41,056 bases of DNA, taken from NCBI GenBank assembly GCA_051878795.1, contig JBJEKU010000084.1:1-41056 (forward strand), written 5' to 3'. How positions within the stretch are numbered: position 1 is the first letter of the stretch; each line of letters opens with the position of its first letter. Below, piece after piece: positions 25,176 through 33,438 of the stretch. Under the pieces are notes generated by a model. It worked only from the letters and a program-made list of their open reading frames with translations, was not told the DNA's origin and searched no databases. The DNA comes from W1P20-047 sp051878795. GTDB lineage: Bacteria > Actinomycetota > Coriobacteriia > Coriobacteriales > Eggerthellaceae. The translations under genes were made by a program, and so were the position numbers.

Positions 25176-25183
25176 GGGGGCGC

Positions 25184-25861
25184 ATGTACATCGTCATCGT
25201 AGGCGGCGGCAAGATCGGAGAGTACCTGGCTTCCATCATGCTGCGCATCGGCAATGAGGTTGCGATCATCGAGCAGGACGAGGCGACCGCAAGCCGCCTT
25301 TCCGCCGTCTTGAGCGGAAAGTTCCTGATTATCGAAGGGGACGGTTGCATGTCCCGTTACCAGGAGGATGCCGACATCCGTAAAGCCGACGTATTCGTCT
25401 CCGTTGCCGGCCAGGACGACACCAACCTGATGGCGTGCGAGATCGCCCAGAGGGTATTCGGGGTTCCCCGATGCATTGCCCGTGTGAACAGTCCCAAGAA
25501 CCTGCGCATCTTCAGGGAAGTGGGCATCGAGTGCGTTTCGGCTACCACGCTCATCGCGACGATGATCGAGGAAGAGGCCATGCTGGGCGGCATCAGCGTA
25601 TTGAGCAGCCTGACCCACGGAAACGTGGCACTGAAGGAGGTCACGGTCCCGCGCATGAGGCACCATAGCAACGAAGAGGGCGTCCCGGCGGTGGATGTGG
25701 TCTTGCCTGCAGGGTGCCTCATGGTGTCGGTGTCCCGCGATGACGAGGACCAGATGGAGATCATCGATTCCGAAACCGTGCTCCACCCCGGGGATGTCGT
25801 GGTCGTGGCGGCGTATGCCGATAGGATGGATACGGTGCCCGCCGCCTTCAAGGCGCTCTAG
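25184..25861 (+). CDS. TrkA-type potassium-channel regulatory protein (second of a tandem pair)
   Basis: 225 residues with the same two-domain plan. The Rossmann loop IVIVGGGKIGEYLA is at about 3-16, with GDGCMSRYQEDADIRKADVF further on, and a TrkA-C domain ends in VLHPGDVVVVAAYADR. It is clearly paralogous to but divergent from the preceding gene, for example GGGKIG here against GCGRVG there, so it is not a recent duplicate. The start after AGGGGGGCGC overlaps no gene. The pair may form a hetero-oligomeric ring on one transporter or serve two. No transporter gene is adjacent. Confidence 0.9.
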   Translation: MYIVIVGGGKIGEYLASIMLRIGNEVAIIEQDEATASRLSAVLSGKFLIIEGDGCMSRYQEDADIRKADVFVSVAGQDDTNLMACEIAQRVFGVPRCIARVNSPKNLRIFREVGIECVSATTLIATMIEEEAMLGGISVLSSLTHGNVALKEVTVPRMRHHSNEEGVPAVDVVLPAGCLMVSVSRDDEDQMEIIDSETVLHPGDVVVVAAYADRMDTVPAAFKAL

Positions 25862-25928
25862 GCCGTGCGTGTCGGGTGGAGGCGCCTGCCATCCCGCTTG
25901 CGCCGCCTGTCTTCGCGCGTCTTTTCGG

Positions 25929-25987
25929 TAAAATCATCCGAGGTGGCATTCACCGCGCCCGATGGGGCGCGTCGTTTTTAGGAGGGA
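25929..25987 (+). promoter_or_regulatory. purB leader: -10 box plus terminator-like hairpin touching the ribosome binding site
   Basis: TAAAAT (25929-25934) is the best -10 in the gap. Downstream, CGCGCCC (25954-25960), loop GATG and GGGCGCG (25965-25971) form a perfect stem followed by TCGTTTTT (25972-25979). AGGAGGG of purB starts one base later. Either this is the terminator of the trkA pair or it is an attenuator. Since purB has no room for its own promoter after it, purB must be read through the hairpin. Confidence 0.55.
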
Positions 25988-25990
25988 TTC

Positions 25991-27334
25991 ATGATTCCGC
26001 GTTATACCCGCCCGGAAATGGGCAGGATCTGGCAGAACGAGAACAAGTTCGCCATCTGGAAGGAAATCGAGCTTTTGGCATGCGAAGCCCAGGCCGAGCT
26101 CGGAAAAACGGGCATCACCCGCGAAGAGGCTGCCTGGATCCGCGAGCATGCCGATTTCACCGTCGAGCGCATCGACGAGATCGAGGCGGTGACCAATCAC
26201 GATGTCATCGCCTTCCTTACCTGCATGGCGGAATATATCGACGCCGACATCCCCGAAGGGCAGGAAAAGCCCAGCCGTTGGGTCCATTACGGCATGACCA
26301 GCTCCGACTTGGGCGATACCGCGCTGTGCTACCAGATCACCCAGGCGCTGGACATCATCCTGGACGATGTGGTCGCCATCGGCGAGATTTGCAAGCGCCG
26401 TGCCTTCGAGTTCAAGGACGTGCTGTGCTGCGGCCGCACCCATGGCATCCATGCCGAGCCCATGACCTTCGGCATGAAGTTCGGCAACTGGGCGTGGGCG
26501 ATGAAGCGCGCCCAGGTCCGCTTGCAGCAGGCCCGCGAGGTAATCGCGACCGGAGCCATCTCCGGTGCCGTGGGAACCTACTCGAGCATCGATCCCTTCG
26601 TCGAGGAATACGTCTGCGAGCATCTGGGACTGACTCCCGATCCGCTGTCCACCCAGGTCATCGCACGCGACCGTCATGCCCAGGTGATGAGCGCGCTCGC
26701 ATGCACCGCATCCAGCCTGGAATACATCGCCATGCAAGTGCGCCTGCTTCAGGAAAGCGATGTCATCGAGGCGGAGGAGCCTTTCAAGAAGGGCCAGAAG
26801 GGCTCGAGCGCCATGCCCCACAAGCGCAATCCCATCACCGCCGAGCGCGTTTGCGGCATGGCTCGCACCATCAAGGCGAACGCCCAGGTGGGATACGATA
26901 ACGTTGCCCTGTGGTTCGAACGCGACATCAGCCATTCCAGCGCCGAGCGCATCGCCATGGCGGACAGCTTCATCGCGCTCGATTACATCGCCGAGAAGCT
27001 GCGCTGGATCCTGGATGGCCTGCAGACCTATCCCGATGCGATGATGGCCAACCTGAATAAGACCCGCGGCCTCATCTTCAGCAGCAAGGTCCTGCTCGCC
27101 CTGGTGAACATCGGCATCACCCGCGAGGACGCATATGTGATCGTCCAGCGCAACGCGATGGATACCTGGCATGATGTCCAGCAGGCAAAGCCCGGCCCCA
27201 CCTACCGTGAGCGCCTGGAGGCCGACCCCGAGTGCACCCTGTCCGCAGAGGTCCTGGATCAGATCTTCGATCCCTGGGATTTCCTGTCCCGCAAGGACAT
27301 CGTCTTCGACCGCTTGGAGAAGCTGGAATTCTAG
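25991..27334 (+). CDS. purB: Adenylosuccinate lyase
   Basis: Cytosolic enzyme that removes fumarate from SAICAR and from adenylosuccinate in purine synthesis. 447 residues, close to the usual 430-460. GRTHGIHAEP at 148-157 carries the general-acid histidine (about H151). GSSAMPHKRNP at 271-281 is the fumarase/aspartase superfamily signature with the flexible catalytic serine loop. The N-terminal MIPRYTRPEM is the standard PurB opening. It follows AGGAGGG at ideal spacing. The related purC is 4.4 kb downstream and not in the same unit. Confidence 0.97.
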   Translation: MIPRYTRPEMGRIWQNENKFAIWKEIELLACEAQAELGKTGITREEAAWIREHADFTVERIDEIEAVTNHDVIAFLTCMAEYIDADIPEGQEKPSRWVHYGMTSSDLGDTALCYQITQALDIILDDVVAIGEICKRRAFEFKDVLCCGRTHGIHAEPMTFGMKFGNWAWAMKRAQVRLQQAREVIATGAISGAVGTYSSIDPFVEEYVCEHLGLTPDPLSTQVIARDRHAQVMSALACTASSLEYIAMQVRLLQESDVIEAEEPFKKGQKGSSAMPHKRNPITAERVCGMARTIKANAQVGYDNVALWFERDISHSSAERIAMADSFIALDYIAEKLRWILDGLQTYPDAMMANLNKTRGLIFSSKVLLALVNIGITREDAYVIVQRNAMDTWHDVQQAKPGPTYRERLEADPECTLSAEVLDQIFDPWDFLSRKDIVFDRLEKLEF

Positions 27335-27440
27335 CTTCAGGGTCGAAGCGCTTGCGGAATCGGTTTCCTGCCGGATATCTTGCAAGCCGATTTCCTTTCA
27401 GGTGGATTTTCGGAATCCGGCGATCTGCGGGATCGGACTC

Positions 27441-27480
27441 CCTTGAAAACGAGGAGGGACGGGCAGCTGCCCGTCCCTCC
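27441..27480 (-). terminator. Perfect 28-nt palindrome acting as terminator between purB and the Tat-signal gene
   Basis: Bases 27453-27480 are a gapless inverted repeat with 14-base arms beginning GGAGGGACGGGCAG. On the minus strand the hairpin is followed by TCGTTTTC, so it should end the Tat-signal gene transcript. On the plus strand there is no T-run, so for purB it is at best a stabilising hairpin. Confidence 0.7.
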
Positions 27481-27501
27481 GTTGCTATTCCCGATCGTAT
27501 G

Positions 27502-29037
27502 CTAGGCTTGGGTTTGGCTTGCGCCCGGTTGCCATACGCGGACAAGGGTCCAGCCGGTGTTCTGGCCGTCCGATGATCCCCGGTCGATCTGCATGGCGGT
27601 GACCACGGTCGGGCAGGTGCCGTAGCTGCAGAGGTAATCGCCCCATTCGGCGCATCCGCTTTCGGTTCCCAGCGAGCAGTAGATCCCCTTCTCCAGGTTG
27701 ACTGCGCAGACCGAAACGGTCGACTTGACCATGAACCAATCGTCTTCGCACCAGCAGGGGCCGCATTGGGGCGTGCGTCCGAAATGGAACCATGCCAGCC
27801 CGTCGTATCCCTGGCCGGTCTGATGGGGTTTTGCGGGGGTGTAGGTTCCCAGATCGGAAATACCCCCGCCGTAGTCGTAGATGCCCTCGAAGCAGAACGA
27901 GAACCCGTTCGAGCCCCATCCGATCGCGCAGGGTTCCATCCCGGAGGGCAGCTCCAGGCTGTCGGATGCTGCGGTGCCCTTGCTCCCGAACATGAGCAGG
28001 TCGAAGGCGCGATCGCGTTCGCTGCTGCGAACGGCGACGGCGACGCCTCCCTCGCAAGCGGTGACCGGGCATGCCGCCCTGCCCTTCGAAACCCAGACGT
28101 CTTCCGCGCTTCCGGAAGAGAAGCCCGCCCTTCTGAGGATGGAGCTGCCTTCGTCGGCGTCTTCTTCTTCCGGAATCCGGGGTCTGACCTGCCACCAGGC
28201 GCAACCTCCCGCAGCGGCGATGGAAGGGGTCTCGCTTTCAGGGCCGCCTTCGTCGAGCACGCGGGAATCGCCCAAGGACAGGTCTTGGGAAAGCGGTGCT
28301 GCGAGGATGCGCCACCTGCCCTCCATTACGTTCGCCTCCACCCAGACGAGGCCGTTTGCGCATGCGCGGGCGTCGAAGACCTCGAAGCCCTCGCTTTGCC
28401 CCTGGGCTGTTTCCAGCATGGTGGACTGGATGCCCGTGGAGGTTTCCAGGATGAATACGCGGGTCAGCGGGCTCGCCTGGTCGGTAGGGGCGAGGCAGCA
28501 GGCGATGCCGTCGCCGCCGGCCCAGACCAGGGTCTGGGAGGGGAGGGTGTGCTCTGCGAGCAGGGTGAGGCAGGAATCCCTTTCGGCTTCCTCCAGGTCG
28601 TCGATCTGAAGGACGTTCTTCTGGTCGACCGCGATGCCATCCCTGCCTTGGCCTCCATCGTCGTCGGTGAGCACGGCGCCCGCTGCCATGATCGCAGCGG
28701 CTCCTGCTCCCAGGGCGCCGTAGAGGAAATGGCGGCGTGTGAGGACGACCTTCCTGCCTTCGACGTCCAGGGTGATGTTCTGGAAGCGCTGTTCCTCATC
28801 TTTGAGAAGCGAGGGCCTCTGCCGGGATTTGAGCTGTTCCAGTTGGCGGGCGCGGCGATTCCCTGCGTCGGCGCGCGGCTTCGGGCGTTTTTCTGTTTCC
28901 CGTTTTGCGGTGGCGTCCTGCTTTGCCTTGGGAGTCCGCCTTTCGTCCGGCCGCGCGGTGCGCGCCTTCTTCTTCACGCTCGGGCGGCTTTTGCCCGTAT
29001 TGGCTCCGTTGCTGCCCGGCTTTCGTTTCGTCGGCAT
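27502..29037 (-). CDS. Tat-signal/anchor protein with long basic N-terminus, function unknown
   Basis: 511 residues. The first 98 are Lys/Arg-rich, low in hydrophobics and predicted disordered or helical. Then a twin-arginine motif TRRHFLYG (R101-R102) precedes a hydrophobic Gly/Ala segment ending AAGAVL near 122. The rest (125-511) looks like an exported domain with many cysteines and tryptophans (for example CGPCWCEDDWF). It may be a beta-propeller-like fold, which I cannot confirm. A Tat signal this far from the N-terminus is atypical. It may work as a type II anchor with a large cytosolic basic region. ATG 29037 was chosen after AGGAAAG. An in-frame start at 29139 would put it into the divergent promoter region. 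Confidence 0.75.
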   Translation of the reverse strand: MPTKRKPGSNGANTGKSRPSVKKKARTARPDERRTPKAKQDATAKRETEKRPKPRADAGNRRARQLEQLKSRQRPSLLKDEEQRFQNITLDVEGRKVVLTRRHFLYGALGAGAAAIMAAGAVLTDDDGGQGRDGIAVDQKNVLQIDDLEEAERDSCLTLLAEHTLPSQTLVWAGGDGIACCLAPTDQASPLTRVFILETSTGIQSTMLETAQGQSEGFEVFDARACANGLVWVEANVMEGRWRILAAPLSQDLSLGDSRVLDEGGPESETPSIAAAGGCAWWQVRPRIPEEEDADEGSSILRRAGFSSGSAEDVWVSKGRAACPVTACEGGVAVAVRSSERDRAFDLLMFGSKGTAASDSLELPSGMEPCAIGWGSNGFSFCFEGIYDYGGGISDLGTYTPAKPHQTGQGYDGLAWFHFGRTPQCGPCWCEDDWFMVKSTVSVCAVNLEKGIYCSLGTESGCAEWGDYLCSYGTCPTVVTAMQIDRGSSDGQNTGWTLVRVWQPGASQTQA

Positions 29038-29143
29038 ATCCTGGTCGCTTTCCTGTGATGCCCTGATGGATGGGCCATGTCTTTCTTTCGGGAATATTGT
29101 GTCATTCAAGAGGGGCTTTTCGGTGCGGGGGCGGGGCAATTGC

Positions 29144-29212
29144 TAGAATAATCTGGAAATTACAACGGGCGGATGACGGCTCGGACAGGCAATGGCTGCG
29201 GCGCCCTATAAT
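29144..29212 (+). promoter_or_regulatory. Two candidate -10 boxes for the two-component pair
   Basis: TATAAT at 29207-29212 is the stronger box, with CGGACA 19 bases before it at 29182-29187. TAGAAT at 29144-29149 is a second option. The distance from the first box to the response-regulator ATG is 60 bases. Confidence 0.4.
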
Positions 29213-29272
29213 CTTGCATGCGCAACCGGCGCCCTGCCGTTGCGCTTGGATCGAAATCGAAAGGAGCAGGAA

Positions 29273-29980
29273 ATGGGCAACGAAACCCGACGCATCCTTC
29301 TGGTGGAAGACGAGAAGACCATCCGCGACGCGGTGGCGGCATACTTGGAGCGCGAGAACTACTGGGTTACCGCGGTTGGCGACGGCCAGGAGGCTCTAGA
29401 GGAATTCGCCAAGCATCATTTCGACTTGGTGGTGCTCGACCTCATGCTTCCCCGCGTTCCCGGCGAGCGCGTTTGCCGTGCTATCCGCGATAATTCCGAT
29501 GTGCCCATCATCATGCTGACGGCGAAGGGCGAGGTGGAAGACCGCATCATCGGCCTCGAGCTGGGTGCCGACGACTACCTGGTCAAGCCCTTCAGCCCCC
29601 GCGAGCTGGTCGCGCGAGTCCGCGCTCTTCTGCGCCGCGTCCATTCCGACGTCGAACCCCAGCGCGAGGTCCTGGAATTCGGCGAGCTCGCCATCGACGT
29701 CTCCGGCCACAAGGTGCTCGTTTCCGGCAAGGAAGTGAACCTTACCGCGAGCGAATTCAAGCTCCTCACCACCCTTTCCCGCTATCCCGGCAGGGTCTAT
29801 TCCCGTATGGAATTGGTGGAGAAAGTCTTGGGTTACGACTTCGAGGGCTATGAGCGCACCATCGACAGCCACGTCAAGAACCTGCGCGCCAAGATCGGAG
29901 ACAACCCCCATAATCCCAAGTGGCTCCACACCGTTCATGGCGTCGGATACCGCTTCGAGGATCCGACCAAGCAGCTCTAA
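29273..29980 (+). CDS. OmpR/PhoB-family response regulator
   Basis: 235 residues. The receiver domain (1-120) has the acidic cluster in VEDE at 11-14, phospho-acceptor D56 in VVLDLMLP, and the conserved Lys in DDYLVKPFSPRELVARV. A winged-helix effector domain (about 130-230) ends with the typical VHGVGYRFE. ATG 29273 follows AAAGGAGCAGGAA. The kinase gene starts 30 bases after its stop, so the two form one operon. The target genes are not evident from the sequence. Confidence 0.96.
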   Translation: MGNETRRILLVEDEKTIRDAVAAYLERENYWVTAVGDGQEALEEFAKHHFDLVVLDLMLPRVPGERVCRAIRDNSDVPIIMLTAKGEVEDRIIGLELGADDYLVKPFSPRELVARVRALLRRVHSDVEPQREVLEFGELAIDVSGHKVLVSGKEVNLTASEFKLLTTLSRYPGRVYSRMELVEKVLGYDFEGYERTIDSHVKNLRAKIGDNPHNPKWLHTVHGVGYRFEDPTKQL

Positions 29981-30010
29981 GGGATTGGGGAAGCCCGTCA
30001 GCGGCCGATT

Positions 30011-31645
30011 ATGCAGTCAGAGGAAAAGAAGAACGATGAAGCAAAGCGCTTCTCGATAGACACCAGGTCGACCGAATTCCGCTTCGGTCGCGGCGGATAC
30101 GAGCAGGAAGATGGGGCGCGGGGCCAGGGTATCACGTACTCGATGCGCGTTATCCTCGCCTTCGCGCTCGTTTCCTTCATGACGGCGCTCGTGTCCATCG
30201 CCGTGCTCTCCTATGTTTGGGAGCAGCATTTCCAGACCTACACCAGGGAAAACATGCAGAATATCGCCGAGACCACGGCGCAGGCCATCGGTGCGCGCTA
30301 TTCCGCATCCGGCGGCCACTGGTATGCGGGGGCCCTCGACCCGGCCTCTTCGGCGCATGATGTCAACGAGAGCATCGGCGTGCGCGTGGTCGACGCGCAC
30401 GGCGATGTGCTCTACGACGATTCCAGGACCATGGGGTCTATGGCCGAGATATCGCTTGCGCCTACCAGCAAGGAGTCGCTGGCGACGGCGGATATCGTCA
30501 CTCCTGAAGACGAAGTGGTCGGCGCGGTCCAGGTGTGGGTATACGGCTCCAACACCCTGCTCACCCAAGCCGACCAGGAATTCAAGAACCATAGCTACCA
30601 GGCGATGATCTACGCCACCATCATCGCCGTATGCATCGCGATGATCGTGGGCATCCTATTCGGCAGGTCGTTGGTCGATCCTATCAACAAGATCACCCGC
30701 GCCGCGAAGGCGGTGGGCGAGGGCGATCTCTCGGCGAGGACGAATCTGGAAGGCGACGACGAGATCTCCAACCTGGGCATGACCTTCGACGTCATGGCCG
30801 AATCGGTGCAGAAGGACAGGCAGCTCGAAAGGCGCCTGACGACCGACGTCGCCCACGAGCTGCGCACCCCGCTCATGGCCATCCAGTCTACCGTCGAGGC
30901 TATCCTCGATGGCGTGTTCGAGGCGGACGAGGAGCGCCTGGAGACGATCAACTCCGAAGTGCAGAGGCTTTCCCGCCTGGTCGATGCGATCCTGAAGCTC
31001 TCCCGCCTGGAAAGCGGCGGCGTGCGCCTGAAGGAGGAAGTCGTCAATGTGGGCGACCTCATCAGCGGCCTCATCTCCACCCATGAGGCCTTCGTCAAGG
31101 ATTCGGGCCTCGAGCTGTACTACGATGCCGATCCCGATGTGTACGTCTGGGGCGATCCCGACTACATCCGCCAGGCGACGGCGAACCTCATCTCCAACGC
31201 CGTGCGCTACACCCCCGAGGGAAGCATCACCGTCAGCGTCAAGCGCGGCGAGCGGATGGGCTCCATTTCCGTGGCGGACACGGGCATCGGCCTTTCCGAG
31301 GAAGAGGCGAAGATGGTCTTCTCCCGCTTCTGGAGGGCGGAAGCAGGGCGTACCCGCGAAGCCGGCGGCTTGGGCGTGGGCCTTTCCGTCGTGAAGGAAA
31401 TCGTCGAGCAGCATGGCGGATGGATTCGCGTCGAGGGCAAGCCGAACGAAGGCGCCACCTTCACCGTCTATATTCCGTTGTATGATGAAGAACACGTCGC
31501 CCAGCAGAGGAAGAAGCAGCGCAGGCGCTTGGCTGGGAGGGACGGGCAATCCGAATCCGCAAGCCTGAAAGATGCCAGGCCCATGGCGCCGTGGGCATCC
31601 GGGCACGAGACCTACAAGATAGACCGCACGGATCAGGATCGATGA
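30011..31645 (+). CDS. EnvZ-type sensor histidine kinase with HAMP domain
   Basis: 544 residues. A 44-residue cytosolic head is followed by membrane helix 1 (about 45-69), an extracytoplasmic sensor of about 125 residues, helix 2 (198-218), HAMP (about 219-272), HisKA with AHELRTPL in which H282 is phosphorylated, and the HATPase domain with NLISNAVRYTPEG and DTGIGLS motifs. A 50-residue basic tail follows. It is the partner of the OmpR-type regulator just upstream. The start at 30011 has only weak ribosome-binding complementarity, and translation coupled to the regulator is possible. Confidence 0.95.
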   Translation: MQSEEKKNDEAKRFSIDTRSTEFRFGRGGYEQEDGARGQGITYSMRVILAFALVSFMTALVSIAVLSYVWEQHFQTYTRENMQNIAETTAQAIGARYSASGGHWYAGALDPASSAHDVNESIGVRVVDAHGDVLYDDSRTMGSMAEISLAPTSKESLATADIVTPEDEVVGAVQVWVYGSNTLLTQADQEFKNHSYQAMIYATIIAVCIAMIVGILFGRSLVDPINKITRAAKAVGEGDLSARTNLEGDDEISNLGMTFDVMAESVQKDRQLERRLTTDVAHELRTPLMAIQSTVEAILDGVFEADEERLETINSEVQRLSRLVDAILKLSRLESGGVRLKEEVVNVGDLISGLISTHEAFVKDSGLELYYDADPDVYVWGDPDYIRQATANLISNAVRYTPEGSITVSVKRGERMGSISVADTGIGLSEEEAKMVFSRFWRAEAGRTREAGGLGVGLSVVKEIVEQHGGWIRVEGKPNEGATFTVYIPLYDEEHVAQQRKKQRRRLAGRDGQSESASLKDARPMAPWASGHETYKIDRTDQDR

Positions 31646-31718
31646 TGTTGGACCGGGATGCGGGCCGTTCCTCGGTCGTCCGCATCCTCTTCATATGCAA
31701 GATTGAAAGGATTCAGCT

Positions 31719-32591
31719 GTGACGCAGATGGAACTTCGCCCCGATGCGCAGGGCAAGGTGCGCGACCTGTACGATTTGGGAGACAGGTTGCTTTTGGTCG
31801 CAAGCGACCGCATTTCGGCATTCGACTACATCCTGGAAGACGAGATCCCCTACAAGGGCCAGGTCCTCACCCAGATCTCGGTCTTCTGGTTCAAGCTCCT
31901 GGAGGGTGTTGTCGACAACCACATCATCAGCACCGATGTGGAGGATCTGCCCGAAGAATTCAAGCAGTATTCCGATTACCTGCGCGGCAGGTTCATGCTG
32001 GTGAAGAAGGCCGACATGCTTCCCGTGGAATGCATCGTCCGAGGCTATCTGAGCGGTTCGGGACTGAAGTCCTATAAGAAGGATGGAACCGTGTGCGGAA
32101 TCAAGCTTCCCGACGGCCTGGTCAATTCCTCCAAGCTGCCCGAGGCCATCTTCACCCCGTCCACCAAGGCGGAGATCGGCGACCATGACGAGAATATCAG
32201 CTACGAGCGTTGTGCCCAGATCCTGGGCGAGGAAGACGCCGCTGCCATCCGCGACCTCACGCTGGAAGTCTACAACCGCGCTGCCAGCCATGCGGCCGAA
32301 AGGGGCATCATCATCGCCGATACCAAGCTGGAGTTCGGCAAGGTCGACGGTAAGATCATCCTCGCCGACGAGGTGCTCACCCCTGACAGCAGCCGCTTCT
32401 GGGCGGTCGAGTCCTATGCCGAGGGCGAGGAGCAGGCGAGCTTCGACAAGCAGTTCGTGCGCAACTGGCTGCTCGAGAACTGGGATTTCGCTGGGACGCC
32501 TCCGCGCCTGCCCGAAGATGTCATCCGCAAGACCAGCGAGAAGTACATCCAGGCATATGAAATCATCACCGGGGAGAAGTTCCAGAGGTAG
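31719..32591 (+). CDS. purC: Phosphoribosylaminoimidazole-succinocarboxamide synthase (SAICAR synthetase)
   Basis: Joins aspartate to CAIR with ATP in purine synthesis. Its product SAICAR is the substrate of PurB, also in this window. 290 residues. GKVRDLYDLGDRLLLVASDRISAFD is spread over 12-37, and the EFGKVDGKIILADEVLTPDSSRFW region is the standard nucleotide/substrate segment. I prefer the GTG at 31719, eight bases after GAAAGG. ATG 31728 is an alternative. The gene lies about 70 bases after the histidine-kinase stop and ends with a strong terminator. Confidence 0.96.
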   Translation: MTQMELRPDAQGKVRDLYDLGDRLLLVASDRISAFDYILEDEIPYKGQVLTQISVFWFKLLEGVVDNHIISTDVEDLPEEFKQYSDYLRGRFMLVKKADMLPVECIVRGYLSGSGLKSYKKDGTVCGIKLPDGLVNSSKLPEAIFTPSTKAEIGDHDENISYERCAQILGEEDAAAIRDLTLEVYNRAASHAAERGIIIADTKLEFGKVDGKIILADEVLTPDSSRFWAVESYAEGEEQASFDKQFVRNWLLENWDFAGTPPRLPEDVIRKTSEKYIQAYEIITGEKFQR

Positions 32592-32627
32592 TTGCCCGAA
32601 AATTTCCCTTGCCTTATGCGTTTGTCG

Positions 32628-32666
32628 CCCGTTTCCCCTTCGGCTGGGGAAACGGGCGTTTTTTTG
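32628..32666 (+). terminator. Intrinsic terminator after purC
   Basis: A perfect 12-bp stem, GCCCGTTTCCCC with GGGGAAACGGGC, and a seven-base loop, followed by seven T residues at 32660-32666. Confidence 0.95.
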
Positions 32667-32738
32667 ATATATTGATTGGACGGCAATTTTCGATAGTAGC
32701 GCCGCTTTCCGTATGAGGGCGGCAGAGGAGAGTGTCCG

Positions 32739-33359
32739 ATGAGTACTCGCAATCCCATGAACGAGCGTTATCAGGAGGAGACCAAGCCCAAGGGCGTGAC
32801 CCGCAAGAGCGCGGCTTCGGCAAAGCCCGTCAAGAAGGCTGCCTCGAGCGTGCATATGGAAACCAAGTCCGAACCCCAGAAGGGCCTTTTCGGGGGAAAG
32901 AAGAATTCCAACGCGAATTCCAAGAAGAAGAACCTGCAGGAAAACCCCAAGCGCCTTCAGCATCCAGACACTCCCGAATACAAGAAGTGGCACACTTTGT
33001 GGATGATCTCCATCATCGTCGCCGTCGTGCTCACCCTGGTCGGCCTTCTGGCGCGCAATCTCTTCGACGCGGGCCCTGTCGCCATCGCCGTCGTGATCAT
33101 CGGCGATGTCATGCTCATTGCCGCGGTTCTGGTGGATGTCTTCAAGCTCAGCAGGATGCGTACCAGGTACGCGCAGCAGCTGAGGGAAGATAAGTCCAAG
33201 GCGACCAAGCGCAGGCGCCAGCAGGAGGCGGCCGAACGCAAGGAAGCCATCGAGAAGGACGCGAGGGCCCAGGACATCAAGGCGGTCCGCGAGGGCAAGG
33301 CGATTCAAGCGGAAAAGAAAAAGAAGAGCCTGAACCCCTTCAGCACCAAGAACGTGTAG
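32739..33359 (+). CDS. Small basic membrane protein, hypothetical
   Basis: 206 residues. The first 85 are Lys-rich with no recognised domain. Two adjacent membrane helices (about 88-105 and 113-134) follow, then a charged, probably coiled-coil tail (KRRRQQEAAERKEA and similar) to the end. Similar proteins with a basic head, two helices and a charged tail are common in Actinobacteria, but I do not recognise a named family. The ATG at 32739 follows AGAGGAGAG. The gene is a single unit between the purC terminator and its own terminator at 33382-33422. Confidence 0.75.
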   Translation: MSTRNPMNERYQEETKPKGVTRKSAASAKPVKKAASSVHMETKSEPQKGLFGGKKNSNANSKKKNLQENPKRLQHPDTPEYKKWHTLWMISIIVAVVLTLVGLLARNLFDAGPVAIAVVIIGDVMLIAAVLVDVFKLSRMRTRYAQQLREDKSKATKRRRQQEAAERKEAIEKDARAQDIKAVREGKAIQAEKKKKSLNPFSTKNV

Positions 33360-33381
33360 GGCTGGAGCAGCAAGTATTCCC

Positions 33382-33422
33382 AAGCCGTCCGACGAGCGTG
33401 CAAGTCGGGCGGCTTCGTTTTC
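33382..33422 (+). terminator. Intrinsic terminator just before the xth ribosome binding site
   Basis: A 12-bp stem, AAGCCGTCCGAC (33382-33393) with GTCGGGCGGCTT (33404-33415) and one G-U pair, is followed by CGTTTTCG. The TAGGAGG of xth starts two bases after that. Since no promoter fits in between, either xth is expressed by read-through or the hairpin is part of its leader. Confidence 0.75.
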
Positions 33423-33438
33423 GTAGGAGGTGCATCCC

